Of a stretch of 64,000 bases of DNA, positions 1-8,979 are shown one piece after another (within the stretch, counting starts at the first letter, position 1; the number at the start of each line of letters is the position of its first letter). The notes below the pieces were generated by a model that worked only from the letters and a program-made list of their open reading frames with translations, did no database searches and was not told the origin of the DNA. Origin of the DNA: Mycolicibacterium lutetiense (lineage in GTDB: Bacteria; Actinomycetota; Actinomycetes; Mycobacteriales; Mycobacteriaceae); contig NZ_JAGIOP010000002.1 of NCBI RefSeq assembly GCF_017876775.1, forward strand, positions 992,001 through 1,056,000, given 5' to 3'. A program made the position numbers and the translations under genes.

Positions 1-2
1 TC

Positions 3-656
3 ACCGACTCAGACGGCAAGTACGGCAATCCGCTGGGCGTGGTGGACAACAGCACGGTCGCTCCGGCCGATCGCCAGCGGATCGCCACCGAATTGGGCTA
101 CAGCGAAACGGTATTCATCGATCTTCCGCCGCCGGGCGGCAACTCGGCCACTGCCCACATCTTCACCCCGGTCGCTGAACTGCCCTTCGCCGGGCACCCC
201 ACAGTCGGCGCATCGTGGTGGCTGCGGGAGACCGGATCTCCGGTCAACACATTGCAGGTGCCGGCCGGGATCATCCAGGTGGAATACGACGGTGATCGCG
301 CCGTGGTCAATGCCCGCGCCGAGTGGGCACCGGAGTTCGCCATCCACGACTTGTCTTCGGTCGACGAACTAATGGCTGCCGATCCCGATGAATTCGCCGA
401 TGCCGACGAGAACTACCTGTGGGCCTGGATCGATGAGGCGCACGGCACGCTGCGAGCCAGGTCGTTCGCCCCGCACCTGGGAATCCCCGAAGACGAGGCC
501 ACCGGTGCCGCGGCGGCACGGTTGACGGACTACCTGAGCCGGGATCTGACGATCATCCAGGGGAAGGGTTCGGTGATCGAGACCCGTTGGAGTCCGGAGG
601 GCTGGGTTCGTCTCGCCGGCCACGTCGTCAACGACGGCACCACCCGACTGGATTGA
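3..656 (+). CDS. PhzF family isomerase-like protein (5' end missing)
   Basis: This is the C-terminal 217 residues of a PhzF-fold protein; the reading frame is open to the left edge, so only about ten residues are probably missing. The family folds as two diaminopimelate-epimerase-like halves, and PhzF itself isomerises dihydro-hydroxyanthranilate; the substrate here is unknown. Visible family marks are GNPLGVV near the start, SETVF (carrying the catalytic-type glutamate), FAGHPTVGA, and EDEATGAAA near the C-terminus. It is convergent with nrdR, with one base between the stop codons. In M. tuberculosis, as I recall, the homologue (Rv2716) is separated from nrdR by a nitrobindin-like gene (Rv2717c), which is absent here. 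Confidence 0.88.
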   Translation, partial: TDSDGKYGNPLGVVDNSTVAPADRQRIATELGYSETVFIDLPPPGGNSATAHIFTPVAELPFAGHPTVGASWWLRETGSPVNTLQVPAGIIQVEYDGDRAVVNARAEWAPEFAIHDLSSVDELMAADPDEFADADENYLWAWIDEAHGTLRARSFAPHLGIPEDEATGAAAARLTDYLSRDLTIIQGKGSVIETRWSPEGWVRLAGHVVNDGTTRLD

Positions 657-657
657 T

Positions 658-1116
658 CTACGCCTCGGCGCCGCGATGCGCCCGCAGCGCCTCGATCTCA
701 CGTTCGAAGTCCTCAGCCGACGAGAACGACCGGTACACCGAGGCGAATCTCAAGTAGGCGACTTCGTCCAGTTCGCGCAGCGGTCCGAGAATGGCCAGAC
801 CGACCTCGTTGCTGGGGATCTCTGGCGTGCCCAGACCACGGACAGCGTCCTCGACCTTCTGCGCCAAAACATTGAGTGCATCGTCGTCGACCTGCCTGCC
901 CTGACAGGACCGGCGCACGCCGCGGATGACTTTCTCCCGACTGAAGGGCTCGGTCACGCCGCTGCGCTTCACCACAGCCAGCACCGCGGTCTCCACGGTG
1001 GTGAACCGGCGTCCGCACTCCGGGCATGATCGCCGGCGCCGGATGGCCTGGCCCTCGTCGGCCTCGCGGGAATCGACCACACGCGAATCAGGATGACGGC
1101 AGAACGGACAATGCAT
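658..1116 (-). CDS. nrdR: transcriptional repressor NrdR
   Basis: NrdR represses ribonucleotide reductase genes by sensing ATP/dATP. The 152-residue product has the usual family length. A zinc ribbon is formed by Cys3, Cys6, Cys31 and Cys34 (MHCPFC and CPEC), followed by an ATP-cone domain from about residue 46 to 136. The start is the ATG giving MHCPFC, preceded by the strong ribosome site GAAGGAG; a longer reading frame upstream lacks family similarity. It lies downstream of chiZ on the same strand with a 164-base gap, so it may be read with it or from its own promoter. Its operators would be expected at nrd genes, none of which are in this window. Confidence 0.97.
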   Translation of the reverse strand: MHCPFCRHPDSRVVDSREADEGQAIRRRRSCPECGRRFTTVETAVLAVVKRSGVTEPFSREKVIRGVRRSCQGRQVDDDALNVLAQKVEDAVRGLGTPEIPSNEVGLAILGPLRELDEVAYLRFASVYRSFSSAEDFEREIEALRAHRGAEA

Positions 1117-1280
1117 TACCGCTCCTTCGTCATGCCGCCGGACAACTAGTTCGAGCGTCCTTGAGCGTACCCGCGATGCCCACGGCAGACTCACCGCCGG
1201 GTCCAGTGGCATGTAGGTGCTCACTCCGGTGCCGGCCAGTGTGGCTGCCGGCCAGGACGATTCAGCAGACATTGCGCTGC

Positions 1281-1808
1281 TCAGCCAACCGGCGCGAGCA
1301 ACGTCTGCCCGGGGTCGACTGCCGCGGATGCGAGTTGGTTGAGGTCACGAATCTGCTCGACGACCCGGGACACCGGGGCATCCGGGGCGACGCGGCGCGC
1401 CACCTGCTGCAGCGTCTCCCCCGATTTCACCTGCACCACCGCAAGCTCGGTCGGCTCAGGGCTTTCCATCCCCATCACCCCACCGAACTGGGCCACGAGG
1501 CCCAGCCACACCGTGATACCGGCGGCGACCAGGGCCAGCAACACCGTGGTCACCGGCGTGACGGGCCGGCTGCGATGGGATGCACGCGACATCAGCACTC
1601 CGGTTCCGCGGTAGCGGACCGCGCCGGCCGCGGGGCGGACCGGGGCCGGCCGCTGCACCCGGCGCACCGGCCTGGCCGCACCGGTACCGAAGGTGGCGCT
1701 GCCCCTGGTGCCGGCACCACCCCGAACCCGGGCGCGTTGCGGCGGGGACTGCGGCACGGCCCGAGCCGCGCGGGAACGGCTATCGGCGGGGATATCGATG
1801 ATCGCCAT
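1281..1808 (-). CDS. chiZ: LysM cell-wall hydrolase / division regulator ChiZ
   Basis: The 175-residue protein has a basic, Arg/Pro-rich cytoplasmic N-terminus (about 1-80), one membrane segment (about 85-107, [19 protein letters not shown]) and a C-terminal LysM domain (about 124-173). This matches M. tuberculosis Rv2719c (ChiZ), a DNA-damage-induced cell-wall hydrolase reported to interact with FtsI and FtsQ and to delay division. The gene is divergent from lexA and shares its control region. I chose the ATG at 1808, preceded by GAAAGGCAG; an in-frame ATG at 1853 would add 15 residues. A RecA-NDp-type promoter and a degenerate SOS box lie upstream. Identity rests on domain order plus position between nrdR and lexA. 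Confidence 0.92.
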   Translation of the reverse strand: MAIIDIPADSRSRAARAVPQSPPQRARVRGGAGTRGSATFGTGAARPVRRVQRPAPVRPAAGAVRYRGTGVLMSRASHRSRPVTPVTTVLLALVAAGITVWLGLVAQFGGVMGMESPEPTELAVVQVKSGETLQQVARRVAPDAPVSRVVEQIRDLNQLASAAVDPGQTLLAPVG

Positions 1809-1875
1809 CTGACTGCCTTTCGGTGGGACGGTTTCGCTCTTGTGTTCGAACATACTCGCTCAGATGTTCGATTGA

Positions 1876-1891
1876 TAGAACATGTGATCGA
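1876..1891. promoter_or_regulatory. degenerate SOS (LexA) box near chiZ
   Basis: TAGAACATGTGATCGA matches the mycobacterial SOS palindrome TCGAAC-N4-GTTCGA at 10 of 12 defined positions. It lies just downstream of the chiZ RecA-NDp -10 box, where a bound repressor could block transcription. LexA binding is inferred. Confidence 0.5.
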
Positions 1892-1902
1892 ACTGTTGCC
1901 AA

Positions 1903-1925
1903 ACGATAGAACAGGGCACCGACAA
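1903..1925 (-). promoter_or_regulatory. RecA-NDp (LexA-independent damage) promoter of chiZ
   Basis: On the minus strand TTGTCGGTG is followed by 8 nt and then TATCGT. This is an exact fit to the published mycobacterial damage-inducible, RecA-independent promoter consensus (TTGTCRGTG-N8-TANNNT). The predicted start of transcription is near 1896, giving a leader of roughly 88 nt before the chosen ATG. Confidence 0.85.
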
Positions 1926-2002
1926 CCTCGGGCCACCGACCCCTCACGCGACCCGCAACCCGCCGCCACGCGCCCCACCAGCAGACACGCCCGCAACACG
2001 CG

Positions 2003-2018
2003 TCGAACACATGTTTGA
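2003..2018. promoter_or_regulatory. SOS (LexA) box of lexA
   Basis: TCGAACACATGTTTGA is a near-perfect mycobacterial SOS palindrome. It overlaps the lexA -35 box (TTGATT, 2015-2020), so LexA binding would occlude RNA polymerase and autoregulate lexA. Confidence 0.93.
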
Positions 2019-2049
2019 TTAATGTTCGACCAACGACTACATTCGCCCC
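2015..2049 (+). promoter_or_regulatory. leaderless lexA promoter
   Basis: A -35 box TTGATT (2015-2020) and a -10 box TACATT (2038-2043) are separated by exactly 17 nt. The -10 box ends 6 nt before the lexA ATG at 2050, so the transcript should begin at or next to the start codon. Confidence 0.8.
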
Positions 2050-2772
2050 ATGAGCGACGACCGCAGCAGGGACGGAAACACCGACAGCCCGGCCGGATCG
2101 GACGGCGCGGGTCCACGCCGGGCCGAAGGCGGCCTCACCGACCGGCAGCGCACCATTCTCGACGTGATCCGCGCGTCGGTGAACAGTCGCGGCTACCCGC
2201 CGAGCATCCGCGAGATCGGCGATGCGGTCGGTTTGACCTCGACCTCGTCGGTCGCCCATCAGTTGCGCACCCTGGAACGCAAGGGCTACCTGCGTAGGGA
2301 TCCCAACCGGCCACGCGCAGTCGACGTGCGCGCCTCCAACGATCCGACGGCCGCCGCGCTGGTGTCCACCGATGTGGCCGGGTCCGACGCACTACCCGAA
2401 CCGACCTTCGTGCCGGTACTCGGACGTATCGCCGCCGGCGGCCCCATCCTGGCCGAGCAGGCCGTCGAGGACGTCTTCCCGTTACCCCGCGAACTGGTCG
2501 GCGAAGGGTCGCTGTTCATGCTCAAGGTCGTCGGCGACTCGATGGTCGATGCCGCCATCTGCGACGGTGACTGGGTGGTGGTACGCCAGCAGAGTGTGGC
2601 CGACAACGGAGACATCGTGGCAGCCATGATCGACGGCGAAGCGACCGTCAAGACGTTCAAGCGGACCCGCGGTCAGGTCTGGCTGATGCCGCACAACCCG
2701 GCATACGACCCGATCCCGGGCAACGACGCCGCGGTGCTCGGCAAGATTGTCACCGTCATCCGCAAGATCTGA
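2050..2772 (+). CDS. lexA: SOS repressor LexA
   Basis: LexA represses DNA-damage genes and cleaves itself when RecA filaments form. The 240-residue protein has a winged-helix DNA-binding domain (about 29-92), a hinge, and an S24 peptidase domain. The self-cleavage bond is Ala129-Gly130 in GRIAAGG; the catalytic pair is Ser164 (GDSMVD) and Lys201 (TVKTF). The N-terminal extension of about 28 residues before the winged helix is common in mycobacteria. The start is fixed by a -10 box 6 nt upstream (leaderless). It is divergent from chiZ and convergent with the LGFP gene, separated from it by a strong hairpin. Confidence 0.98.
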   Translation: MSDDRSRDGNTDSPAGSDGAGPRRAEGGLTDRQRTILDVIRASVNSRGYPPSIREIGDAVGLTSTSSVAHQLRTLERKGYLRRDPNRPRAVDVRASNDPTAAALVSTDVAGSDALPEPTFVPVLGRIAAGGPILAEQAVEDVFPLPRELVGEGSLFMLKVVGDSMVDAAICDGDWVVVRQQSVADNGDIVAAMIDGEATVKTFKRTRGQVWLMPHNPAYDPIPGNDAAVLGKIVTVIRKI

Positions 2773-2778
2773 CCGGCA

Positions 2779-2817
2779 GGCAGGCCCGGCGGCACCGACT
2801 GGTTGCCGGGCCCTGCC
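2779..2817. terminator. bidirectional hairpin between lexA and the LGFP gene
   Basis: GGCAGGCCCGGC pairs with GCCGGGCCCTGCC, with a single extra base, around a loop of about 14 nt. It lies between two convergent stop codons. There is no U tract, as is common for mycobacterial terminators. Confidence 0.7.
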
Positions 2818-2819
2818 GC

Positions 2820-5141
2820 TCAGTCCGTGCGCACGAATCCGTTCGTACGGGCGAATTCCTCACTGGCGAACCAGATCTCGGCCACTGCCTCGTCGTACTC
2901 GCTGCTGTCTGGCGACCAGTATCGGCCGGACCTGGTGTCCGCCTTGATCGGATAGCCCTCCGGCGCGCGGTTCGGGTCCTCCAACGGTAGGTGGATGGCG
3001 GTGGCACTGGGGATCTCGTCGAGTTCGATGGCGGCATGGCGCCCGCTGTGTGCCTCACTGCTGTAGGCCTCACCGCCGTAGGCCTCCGTGTCGGTGATGA
3101 CGCGGGTGGGCGCGGTGTCCACGTTGTCCTGATCACCCGGCACACCCAGGCCGCTCAGCGCCGCGAAACCCCCGACTTCGCGCACCCCGCCGACCGGGCC
3201 GTTGAGTGACCCGGTATCCGTCAGGTCCTCGTCGACGAGCTCCGCTTCGATGTCATCGACGTCGTCGTCCTCGACGACTTCCTCGAAGTCGGCGTCGATG
3301 GGCGTATCGAGGTCTTCGTCGTCGAATTCGTCGTCCTCGAAATCGTCATCTTCGTCGTCATAGTCGGATTCGAAGTCGTCATAGTCGTCAAAACCCTGCT
3401 CCGGGTCGGCCAGCTGGGCGGAATCCTCCGGCGGTTCCTCGTCCTCGCCTGGCGCCCCGTGACCGCCGGCCGCTCCGTGCGGGGCGGCCCACTGACTGAC
3501 CGGGATGGCGATATCGGTGGGCTCGTCGTACGGAGACGCCGCACCCGTCGATTGCTCGCCCGCCCCGACGAACCGCGTGGTCGTCGCCTCGCCGCCATAG
3601 GCAGCGCTCGGCCCGTAGCCGTCCGCCGCATCGGAGCCGCGATCATCGCGATACTCGTCGCGGTCGTACCCACCCGATCCGTAACGAGCGTCGGAGTACC
3701 GGTCCTCGTCATACGACGAATCCCCGGGGCCGCCGGCGTAGTCGTCGTCGAACGGGTCATGGTCGAAGTCGTCGTCGCCACCGGCGCGACGACGGTGCCA
3801 CAGCGCGGCCCCCACGATCAGCCCGGCGAGCAGCACGACCGGGACCACCGCGATCAGCCACCACCAGCTCCAATGCCAGGAGAACGGCTTCTCGGTGTCC
3901 GTACCGGAGGGCTGCGGCCCCGTGGCCGGGGTCTGCCCGAGTCCAGGAACCTGCAGTCCGGTCAATTCGGAGGCGAGTTTCGACGGCTCGGTGGTGAACG
4001 TGTTGGTGTCGCGGTCCCACGAGATCGCTCCCCCGCTGAACCGCTGGGTGATGACACTGCCGTCTTCGGTCTGGTCGGCCATGGGGGCGCCCAGTACGCC
4101 CTTTGCACCACCGAGCTTCTCCCAGGCCGCGTTCATCGCGCCCCGCACGATCACCGCGCCGTAATCGGGAGTCCAGAAGATGACGGGATTGTCGGCGGCC
4201 GCGAACGTGCTGATCCGGCTGTTCGGGCCCAACCCGCCCTCGGATTCGCTGGTGGTCGGGAAGCCCAGATCACCTTCGGGACCGCCGACACTTTCGTACT
4301 TCTCGAGCAGCTGACCGGTGATGGCGTTGGCTCCGGTGGCCGGGCTGTAGAAGACCGTGCCGCCGGCGTATTTCTGTCCGAACCCGCCGTCGCCGATCGG
4401 ATATTGGTCGCCTTCCTTGGCTCCCAGTGGCCCCATCGCGCCACCTGCCTCGCGACGCGCGGCAGCGATCGCCGAAGCGGGATCCGACGGTACGTCCAGG
4501 TCGGCGAGCTGACCGGCCAGTTCGGGCGGCTCCGTGGTGAACGCCTTGGTCTTACGGTTCCAGGAGATCTCTCCGCCGGTGAACTTCTGTGAGATCACAT
4601 CGCCGTTGAACATCTCGTCGTCAGCGGGGACGCCCAGCACTCCGGCGGAGCCACCGAGCTTGTCCCAAGCGGCATTGATGGCGCCCCGTACCACCCGGGC
4701 ACCGGTGGACGGAGTCCAGAAGATGACCGGGTGGTCAGGCGCGCTCAGGGTCGAGTTGCGGCTGTCGGCGGCGCGCCCGGCGCCCTCGTCAATGGTGGGG
4801 AATCCCAGATCGCCGTCCGCTGCACCACCCAACGACTCGTACTTGTCCAGGATGGCGCCCTGCATGAAATGCGCACCGGTCGCCGGGGTGAAGAACATCT
4901 TCCCGCCCGCGAAGTTCTGTGCGAAGCCAGAACCGGCCGCGTACACGCCGCCCTGCCGCGGGCCCAGCGGGCCGCCGTCGCCTCCGGTGGAATCCCAGGC
5001 GGCGCTGATCGCGGCATCGGCATCCGCTTCGGGGGTGGCCGAAGCCACCGCCGGCACCATCAAAGTCGCGACGATGAGTGCGAGCAGACCGACCGCCAAC
5101 CGCAACACGGCGGCATTCAGCCGCACTCCCGGCCTAGTCAT
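2820..5141 (-). CDS. LGFP-repeat cell-envelope protein with acidic tail
   Basis: The 773-residue protein has a signal or anchor segment (about 9-33), an extracellular part with LGFP-type repeats (GDLGFP, GVLGVP and GVLGAP), one membrane helix (about 427-449) and a long Asp/Glu/Tyr-rich C-terminal region. The repeat part is an internal duplication: AWDSTGG..FAGGKMFFTPATGAH near residue 50 recurs as AARREAGG..YAGGTVFYSPATGAN near 230. LGFP repeats occur in Corynebacteriales envelope proteins such as the corynebacterial PS1 mycolyltransferase and are thought to bind the wall. The ATG at 5141 is preceded by GGGGGAGGG. By position it corresponds to Rv2721c; the function is unknown. Confidence 0.9.
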   Translation of the reverse strand: MTRPGVRLNAAVLRLAVGLLALIVATLMVPAVASATPEADADAAISAAWDSTGGDGGPLGPRQGGVYAAGSGFAQNFAGGKMFFTPATGAHFMQGAILDKYESLGGAADGDLGFPTIDEGAGRAADSRNSTLSAPDHPVIFWTPSTGARVVRGAINAAWDKLGGSAGVLGVPADDEMFNGDVISQKFTGGEISWNRKTKAFTTEPPELAGQLADLDVPSDPASAIAAARREAGGAMGPLGAKEGDQYPIGDGGFGQKYAGGTVFYSPATGANAITGQLLEKYESVGGPEGDLGFPTTSESEGGLGPNSRISTFAAADNPVIFWTPDYGAVIVRGAMNAAWEKLGGAKGVLGAPMADQTEDGSVITQRFSGGAISWDRDTNTFTTEPSKLASELTGLQVPGLGQTPATGPQPSGTDTEKPFSWHWSWWWLIAVVPVVLLAGLIVGAALWHRRRAGGDDDFDHDPFDDDYAGGPGDSSYDEDRYSDARYGSGGYDRDEYRDDRGSDAADGYGPSAAYGGEATTTRFVGAGEQSTGAASPYDEPTDIAIPVSQWAAPHGAAGGHGAPGEDEEPPEDSAQLADPEQGFDDYDDFESDYDDEDDDFEDDEFDDEDLDTPIDADFEEVVEDDDVDDIEAELVDEDLTDTGSLNGPVGGVREVGGFAALSGLGVPGDQDNVDTAPTRVITDTEAYGGEAYSSEAHSGRHAAIELDEIPSATAIHLPLEDPNRAPEGYPIKADTRSGRYWSPDSSEYDEAVAEIWFASEEFARTNGFVRTD

Positions 5142-5244
5142 GCGCCCTCCCCCACTCGTTCGGCAAAGTTCCCGTAGAAATGTCCCGCCCGACAACTCTG
5201 CTTCAGCACGTGACGATAACCAAGGAACGTGGCCGATCATGACC

Positions 5245-5292
5245 AAAAAAGCCCCAATATCTGGGTCCAACGGCCCAGATTTGGGGTTTTTC
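5245..5292. terminator. strong bidirectional terminator between fadE20 and the LGFP gene
   Basis: GCCCCAATATCTGGG pairs with CCCAGATTTGGGG with a one-base bulge, flanked by AAAAAA on the left and TTTTT on the right. It would end fadE20 transcription (minus strand). Confidence 0.85.
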
Positions 5293-5321
5293 GGGGCGTC
5301 ACGCCGAGTTAGGCGGGTAAA

Positions 5322-6482
5322 TCAGACACCCAAACCGCGTCCGATGATCTCCTTCATGATCTCGGTGGTGCCGCCGTAAATGGTCTGAACGCGGGCATCC
5401 AGGTAGGCCCGCGCGACCGGATACTCGCGCATGTAGCCGTATCCGCCGTGCAGCTGCAGGCAGCGGTCGATGAGGCTCACCTGCTTCTCGCTCGAGTACC
5501 ACTTGGCCATCGCCGCCTGCTCCACGGTGAGCTTCTCGTCGAGGTGCAACCGGATGAACTCGTCGACCATGATCCGCACCACGGTGGCTTCGGTCGCCAA
5601 TTCGGCCAGTAGGAACCGGCTGTTCTGGAAGCTTCCGATGGGCTTGCCGAACGCCTTGCGCTCCTTGGTGTACTGCACCGTCTGTTCCAGAACCGCCTCC
5701 ATTGCCGCGGCGGCCATGATCGCGATCGAGATGCGTTCCTGCGGCAGGTTCTGCATCAGGTAGACGAAGCCCTGCCCCTCCTCGCCGAGCAGATTCTCGA
5801 CGGGCACCTTGACGTCGGTGAACGACAGCTCGGCGGTGTCCTGGGCGTCCAGACCGATCTTGTCCAGATGCCGTCCGCGCTCGAAGCCCTCCATACCCCG
5901 CTCGACCACCAACAGCGAGAAGCCCAGGGCTCCCTTCTCCGGGTCGGTCTGGGCCACCACAACCACGAGATCGGCGTGGATGCCGTTGGTGATGAACGTC
6001 TTTGACCCGTTGAGCACGTAGTGGTCCCCGTCGCGGACCGCGCGGGTCTTGATGCCCTGCAGGTCGCTGCCCGTGCCGGGTTCGGTCATTGCGATCGCCG
6101 TGATCAATTCCCCGGTGCAGAACTTGGGCAGCCAGCGCTGCTTCTGCTCCTCGTTGGTCAGGCGCAACAGGTAGGGCGCGACGACATCGTTGTGCAGGCT
6201 GAAGCCGAGGCCGCTGTAGCGGCCCATCGCGGTCTCCTCGCCCATGATGGTGTTGTACCGGAAATCGGACTCGCCGCCGCCGCCGTACTCCTCGGGCACC
6301 GCCATCCCCAGAAAGCCCTGCTTACCCGCCTCGATCCAGACCCCGCGGTCGACGATCTTGTCCTTCTCCCACTGGTCGTGGAACGGTGCGACGTGGCGTT
6401 CCAGGAACGCCCGGTACGAGTCGCGGAACAACTCGTGTTCGGGCTCGAACAACGTGCGGTCGTACTTCACAACACTGCCCAT
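5322..6482 (-). CDS. fadE20: acyl-CoA dehydrogenase FadE20
   Basis: The product is a 386-residue, full-length flavin acyl-CoA dehydrogenase that introduces the alpha-beta double bond of acyl-CoA in beta-oxidation. It shows the family signatures AMTEPGTGSDLQG (FAD and substrate binding), NGSKTFITNG and the C-terminal QLHGGYGYMREYPV and YGGTTEIMKEIIGR segments. The ATG is preceded by GGAGGT at good spacing. Position next to the LGFP gene and sequence class suggest the long-chain enzyme FadE20 (Rv2724c); chain-length preference cannot be read from the sequence alone. A strong terminator follows it. Confidence 0.92.
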   Translation of the reverse strand: MGSVVKYDRTLFEPEHELFRDSYRAFLERHVAPFHDQWEKDKIVDRGVWIEAGKQGFLGMAVPEEYGGGGESDFRYNTIMGEETAMGRYSGLGFSLHNDVVAPYLLRLTNEEQKQRWLPKFCTGELITAIAMTEPGTGSDLQGIKTRAVRDGDHYVLNGSKTFITNGIHADLVVVVAQTDPEKGALGFSLLVVERGMEGFERGRHLDKIGLDAQDTAELSFTDVKVPVENLLGEEGQGFVYLMQNLPQERISIAIMAAAAMEAVLEQTVQYTKERKAFGKPIGSFQNSRFLLAELATEATVVRIMVDEFIRLHLDEKLTVEQAAMAKWYSSEKQVSLIDRCLQLHGGYGYMREYPVARAYLDARVQTIYGGTTEIMKEIIGRGLGV

Positions 6483-6570
6483 GGTGGGACCTCCGGTACC
6501 GGTTAAGAATGTGGGCCCAACCTATACCAACCGGGTGGTTGGTCAGCCCGGGGTCGGTGGATGCCGCCCG

Positions 6571-6582
6571 TAAGCTCTGGCC
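6571..6582 (+). promoter_or_regulatory. leaderless promoter of the BisC-like gene
   Basis: A -10 box TAAGCT (6571-6576) ends 6 nt before the ATG at 6583. The spacing fixes that start rather than the ATG 15 nt downstream. Confidence 0.6.
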
Positions 6583-8871
6583 ATGCCGGAGTCCCCCATG
6601 AGCCTCGCGCACTGGGGCGCCTTCACCGCCGACGTCGCGGCAGGCGATATCGCAGGCGTCACCCCGCTGGCCGGTGACACAGATCCCTCCCCACTATTGG
6701 GTAATTTGGCGGGCTCGATCCGGCACCGCTCGCGCATCGCCGGGCCCGCGGTCCGACGCGGTTGGCTGCGCGACGGCCCCGGCCCCAGCACCGAGCGCGG
6801 CGCCGACGAGTACGTCGCGGTGCCCTGGGACGAGCTCACCGAATTGTTGGCCGACGAGCTGCGCCGGGTCGTGGACACCCACGGCAACGAGGCGATCTAC
6901 GGCGGCTCATACGGCTGGGCGAGCGCCGGACGGTTCCACCACGCCCAGAGCCAGGTGCACCGCTTTCTGAAAATGCTCGGCGGCTATACATTTTCCCGCC
7001 ACTCCTACAGCCTGGGCGCAACCGGAGTGATCATGCCCCGGGTCGTCGGGACCCACGACGACCTGTTCAAACGCTCCACCGACTGGGATGTCATCGCCGA
7101 ACACACTGACCTGTTGGTGTGCTTCGGCGGTGTCGCGCTGAAGAACACCGGCATCAATCACGGTGGCACCACGGCTCATCCGGCCCGCGACGCACTGCGT
7201 CGGATGCGTGAGCGCGGTGGGCAGATCGTGTCGCTGAGCCCACTGCGCGACGATGTCGACGGTGACTGCCGATGGCTGGCTCCGGTACCCGGCACCGACG
7301 TCGCGGTGATGCTCGCGCTGGCCCACGTCCTGGCCACCGAAGGCCTGGCCGATCTGGATTTTCTCGACACCTACTGCACCGGATACCAGCGGTTCGAGCG
7401 TTACCTGCTGGGCCGCGACGACGGTGTCGCCAAGACCCCGGAGTGGGCGTCTCGACTCAGCGGTCTGGCCGCCGGGGAGCTGAGGGCGCTGGCCCGGCGC
7501 ATGGCTGCCTCGCGCACCCTGGTCACCGTCAGTTGGTCGCTGCAACGGGTCCGGCACGGCGAGCAGGCTCCGTGGATGGGACTGACGCTGGCAGCCATGT
7601 TGGGCCAGGTCGGCATCCCGGGAGGAGGTTTCGGGCACGGCTACGGCTCGATGAACGAGCCGGGGTTGCCGCCGCTACGCTGCGGCCTGCCTGCGCTGCC
7701 GCAGGGCCTCAACCCCGTGCAGACGTTCATCCCGGTGGCGGCCGTCACCGACATGCTGCTGCAGCCGGGGCAGCCGTTCGACTACAACGGCTTGCAGCTG
7801 ACCTACCCCGACATCAGGTGCGTGTACTGGTCCGGCGGCAATCCGTTCCACCATCACCAGAACATTCCGCGACTACGCCGGGCCCTGTCCCGGGTCGACA
7901 CCATCGTGGTGCATGACCCGTACTGGACGGCGATGGCCAAGCACGCCGACATCGTGGTGCCCTCGACCACGGCCTATGAGCGCGAGGACTACTCGGGTTC
8001 GCGGAACGACCCGCTGCTGGTGGCCATGCCCGCATTGACGCAGCCGTATGCCGACTCCCGCGACGACTACGCCACGTTCTCGGCGTTGGCCGCACGGCTC
8101 GGGTTCGGCGAGCAGTTCACCGAGGGCCGCACGGCGCGGGAGTGGCTGGTCCACATGTATGAAAAATGGTCTGCCGGGCTGGGTTTCGAGGTTCCTGAAT
8201 TCGACGATTTCTGGGCTGCCGGGCAACTGCGACTGCCCACCGAACAGGGACTGACACTGCTGTCCGGCTTCCGGGCCGACCCGATCGGGCAGCCGCTGGC
8301 CACGCCGAGCGGGCGCATCGAGATCTTCTCGCACACCATCGACGGATTCGGCTACGACGACTGTGTCGGCCATCCCCGGTGGTACGAGCCGACGGAGTGG
8401 CTCGGTGGTGAGCGTGCCCGGGCCTACCCGTTGCATCTGCTGGCCAATCAACCCGCGACCCGCCTGCACAGCCAGCTCGATGGCGGCGCCACCAGCCAGT
8501 CATCGAAAGTGCAAGGGCGCGAACCGATCCGGATCCACCCGGACGATGCGGCGGCACGCGGGGTCGGCGACGGCGACGTGGTGCGCGTGTTCAACGATCG
8601 CGGGGCGTGCCTGGCCGGGGTGGTGATCGATGACCGGCTGCGCCCGGCCGTGGTGCAACTGTCGACCGGGGCATGGTTCGACCCGGCCGATCCGGCGGAT
8701 CCCGACGCGATGTGCGTGCACGGGAACCCCAACGTGCTGACCGAGGATGTCGGCACGTCCTCGCTGGCGCGCGGCTGCACCGGGGCCCACGTGTTGGTAC
8801 AGATCGAGAAGTTCGACGGGCCGCTGCCCCCGGTGCGGGCGCACCGACCACCGGTGATCCGGACACGCTGA
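6583..8871 (+). CDS. molybdopterin oxidoreductase, biotin/TMAO sulfoxide-reductase type
   Basis: This 762-residue bis-MGD molybdoenzyme belongs to the BisC/TorA/DMSO-reductase family, which reduces S- or N-oxides. Motifs in order are YGGSYGW (about 106-112), SYSLGATGVIMP with the likely molybdenum-ligating Ser143, GGNPFHHHQN and the C-terminal dinucleotide-binding region LLANQPATRLHSQLDGG. There is no N-terminal Fe-S cysteine motif and no Tat signal, so the enzyme should be cytoplasmic, as BisC is. A role in reducing biotin or methionine sulfoxide is inferred from the family; the substrate is not determined. It is a single gene without a dedicated membrane partner next to it. Confidence 0.88.
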   Translation: MPESPMSLAHWGAFTADVAAGDIAGVTPLAGDTDPSPLLGNLAGSIRHRSRIAGPAVRRGWLRDGPGPSTERGADEYVAVPWDELTELLADELRRVVDTHGNEAIYGGSYGWASAGRFHHAQSQVHRFLKMLGGYTFSRHSYSLGATGVIMPRVVGTHDDLFKRSTDWDVIAEHTDLLVCFGGVALKNTGINHGGTTAHPARDALRRMRERGGQIVSLSPLRDDVDGDCRWLAPVPGTDVAVMLALAHVLATEGLADLDFLDTYCTGYQRFERYLLGRDDGVAKTPEWASRLSGLAAGELRALARRMAASRTLVTVSWSLQRVRHGEQAPWMGLTLAAMLGQVGIPGGGFGHGYGSMNEPGLPPLRCGLPALPQGLNPVQTFIPVAAVTDMLLQPGQPFDYNGLQLTYPDIRCVYWSGGNPFHHHQNIPRLRRALSRVDTIVVHDPYWTAMAKHADIVVPSTTAYEREDYSGSRNDPLLVAMPALTQPYADSRDDYATFSALAARLGFGEQFTEGRTAREWLVHMYEKWSAGLGFEVPEFDDFWAAGQLRLPTEQGLTLLSGFRADPIGQPLATPSGRIEIFSHTIDGFGYDDCVGHPRWYEPTEWLGGERARAYPLHLLANQPATRLHSQLDGGATSQSSKVQGREPIRIHPDDAAARGVGDGDVVRVFNDRGACLAGVVIDDRLRPAVVQLSTGAWFDPADPADPDAMCVHGNPNVLTEDVGTSSLARGCTGAHVLVQIEKFDGPLPPVRAHRPPVIRTR

Positions 8872-8979
8872 AACCGTTGGGCGGTAACCACTTCGGCCGT
8901 TCGCCCGTGAACCTTTGTGTGCCGGTGCAAAGATCCCTTCAGCGCTGACGAGGGCGTCAGCAGAAGGAGATCCGGGCCG

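Noticed and set aside
1809-1853. Longer ChiZ start at 1853 (MFEHKSETVPPKGSQ)
   Set aside because: The ATG at 1808 has GAAAGG at good spacing and the shorter protein fits the family; the longer form remains possible.
1846-1861. TCGAACATACTCGCTC as an SOS box for chiZ
   Set aside because: Only the left half-site matches; the right half does not fit GTTCGA.
8917-8979. Upstream ATG for the PE-PPE hydrolase
   Set aside because: It has no ribosome site and would put 21 charged residues before the export segment; AAGGAGA precedes the ATG at 8980.
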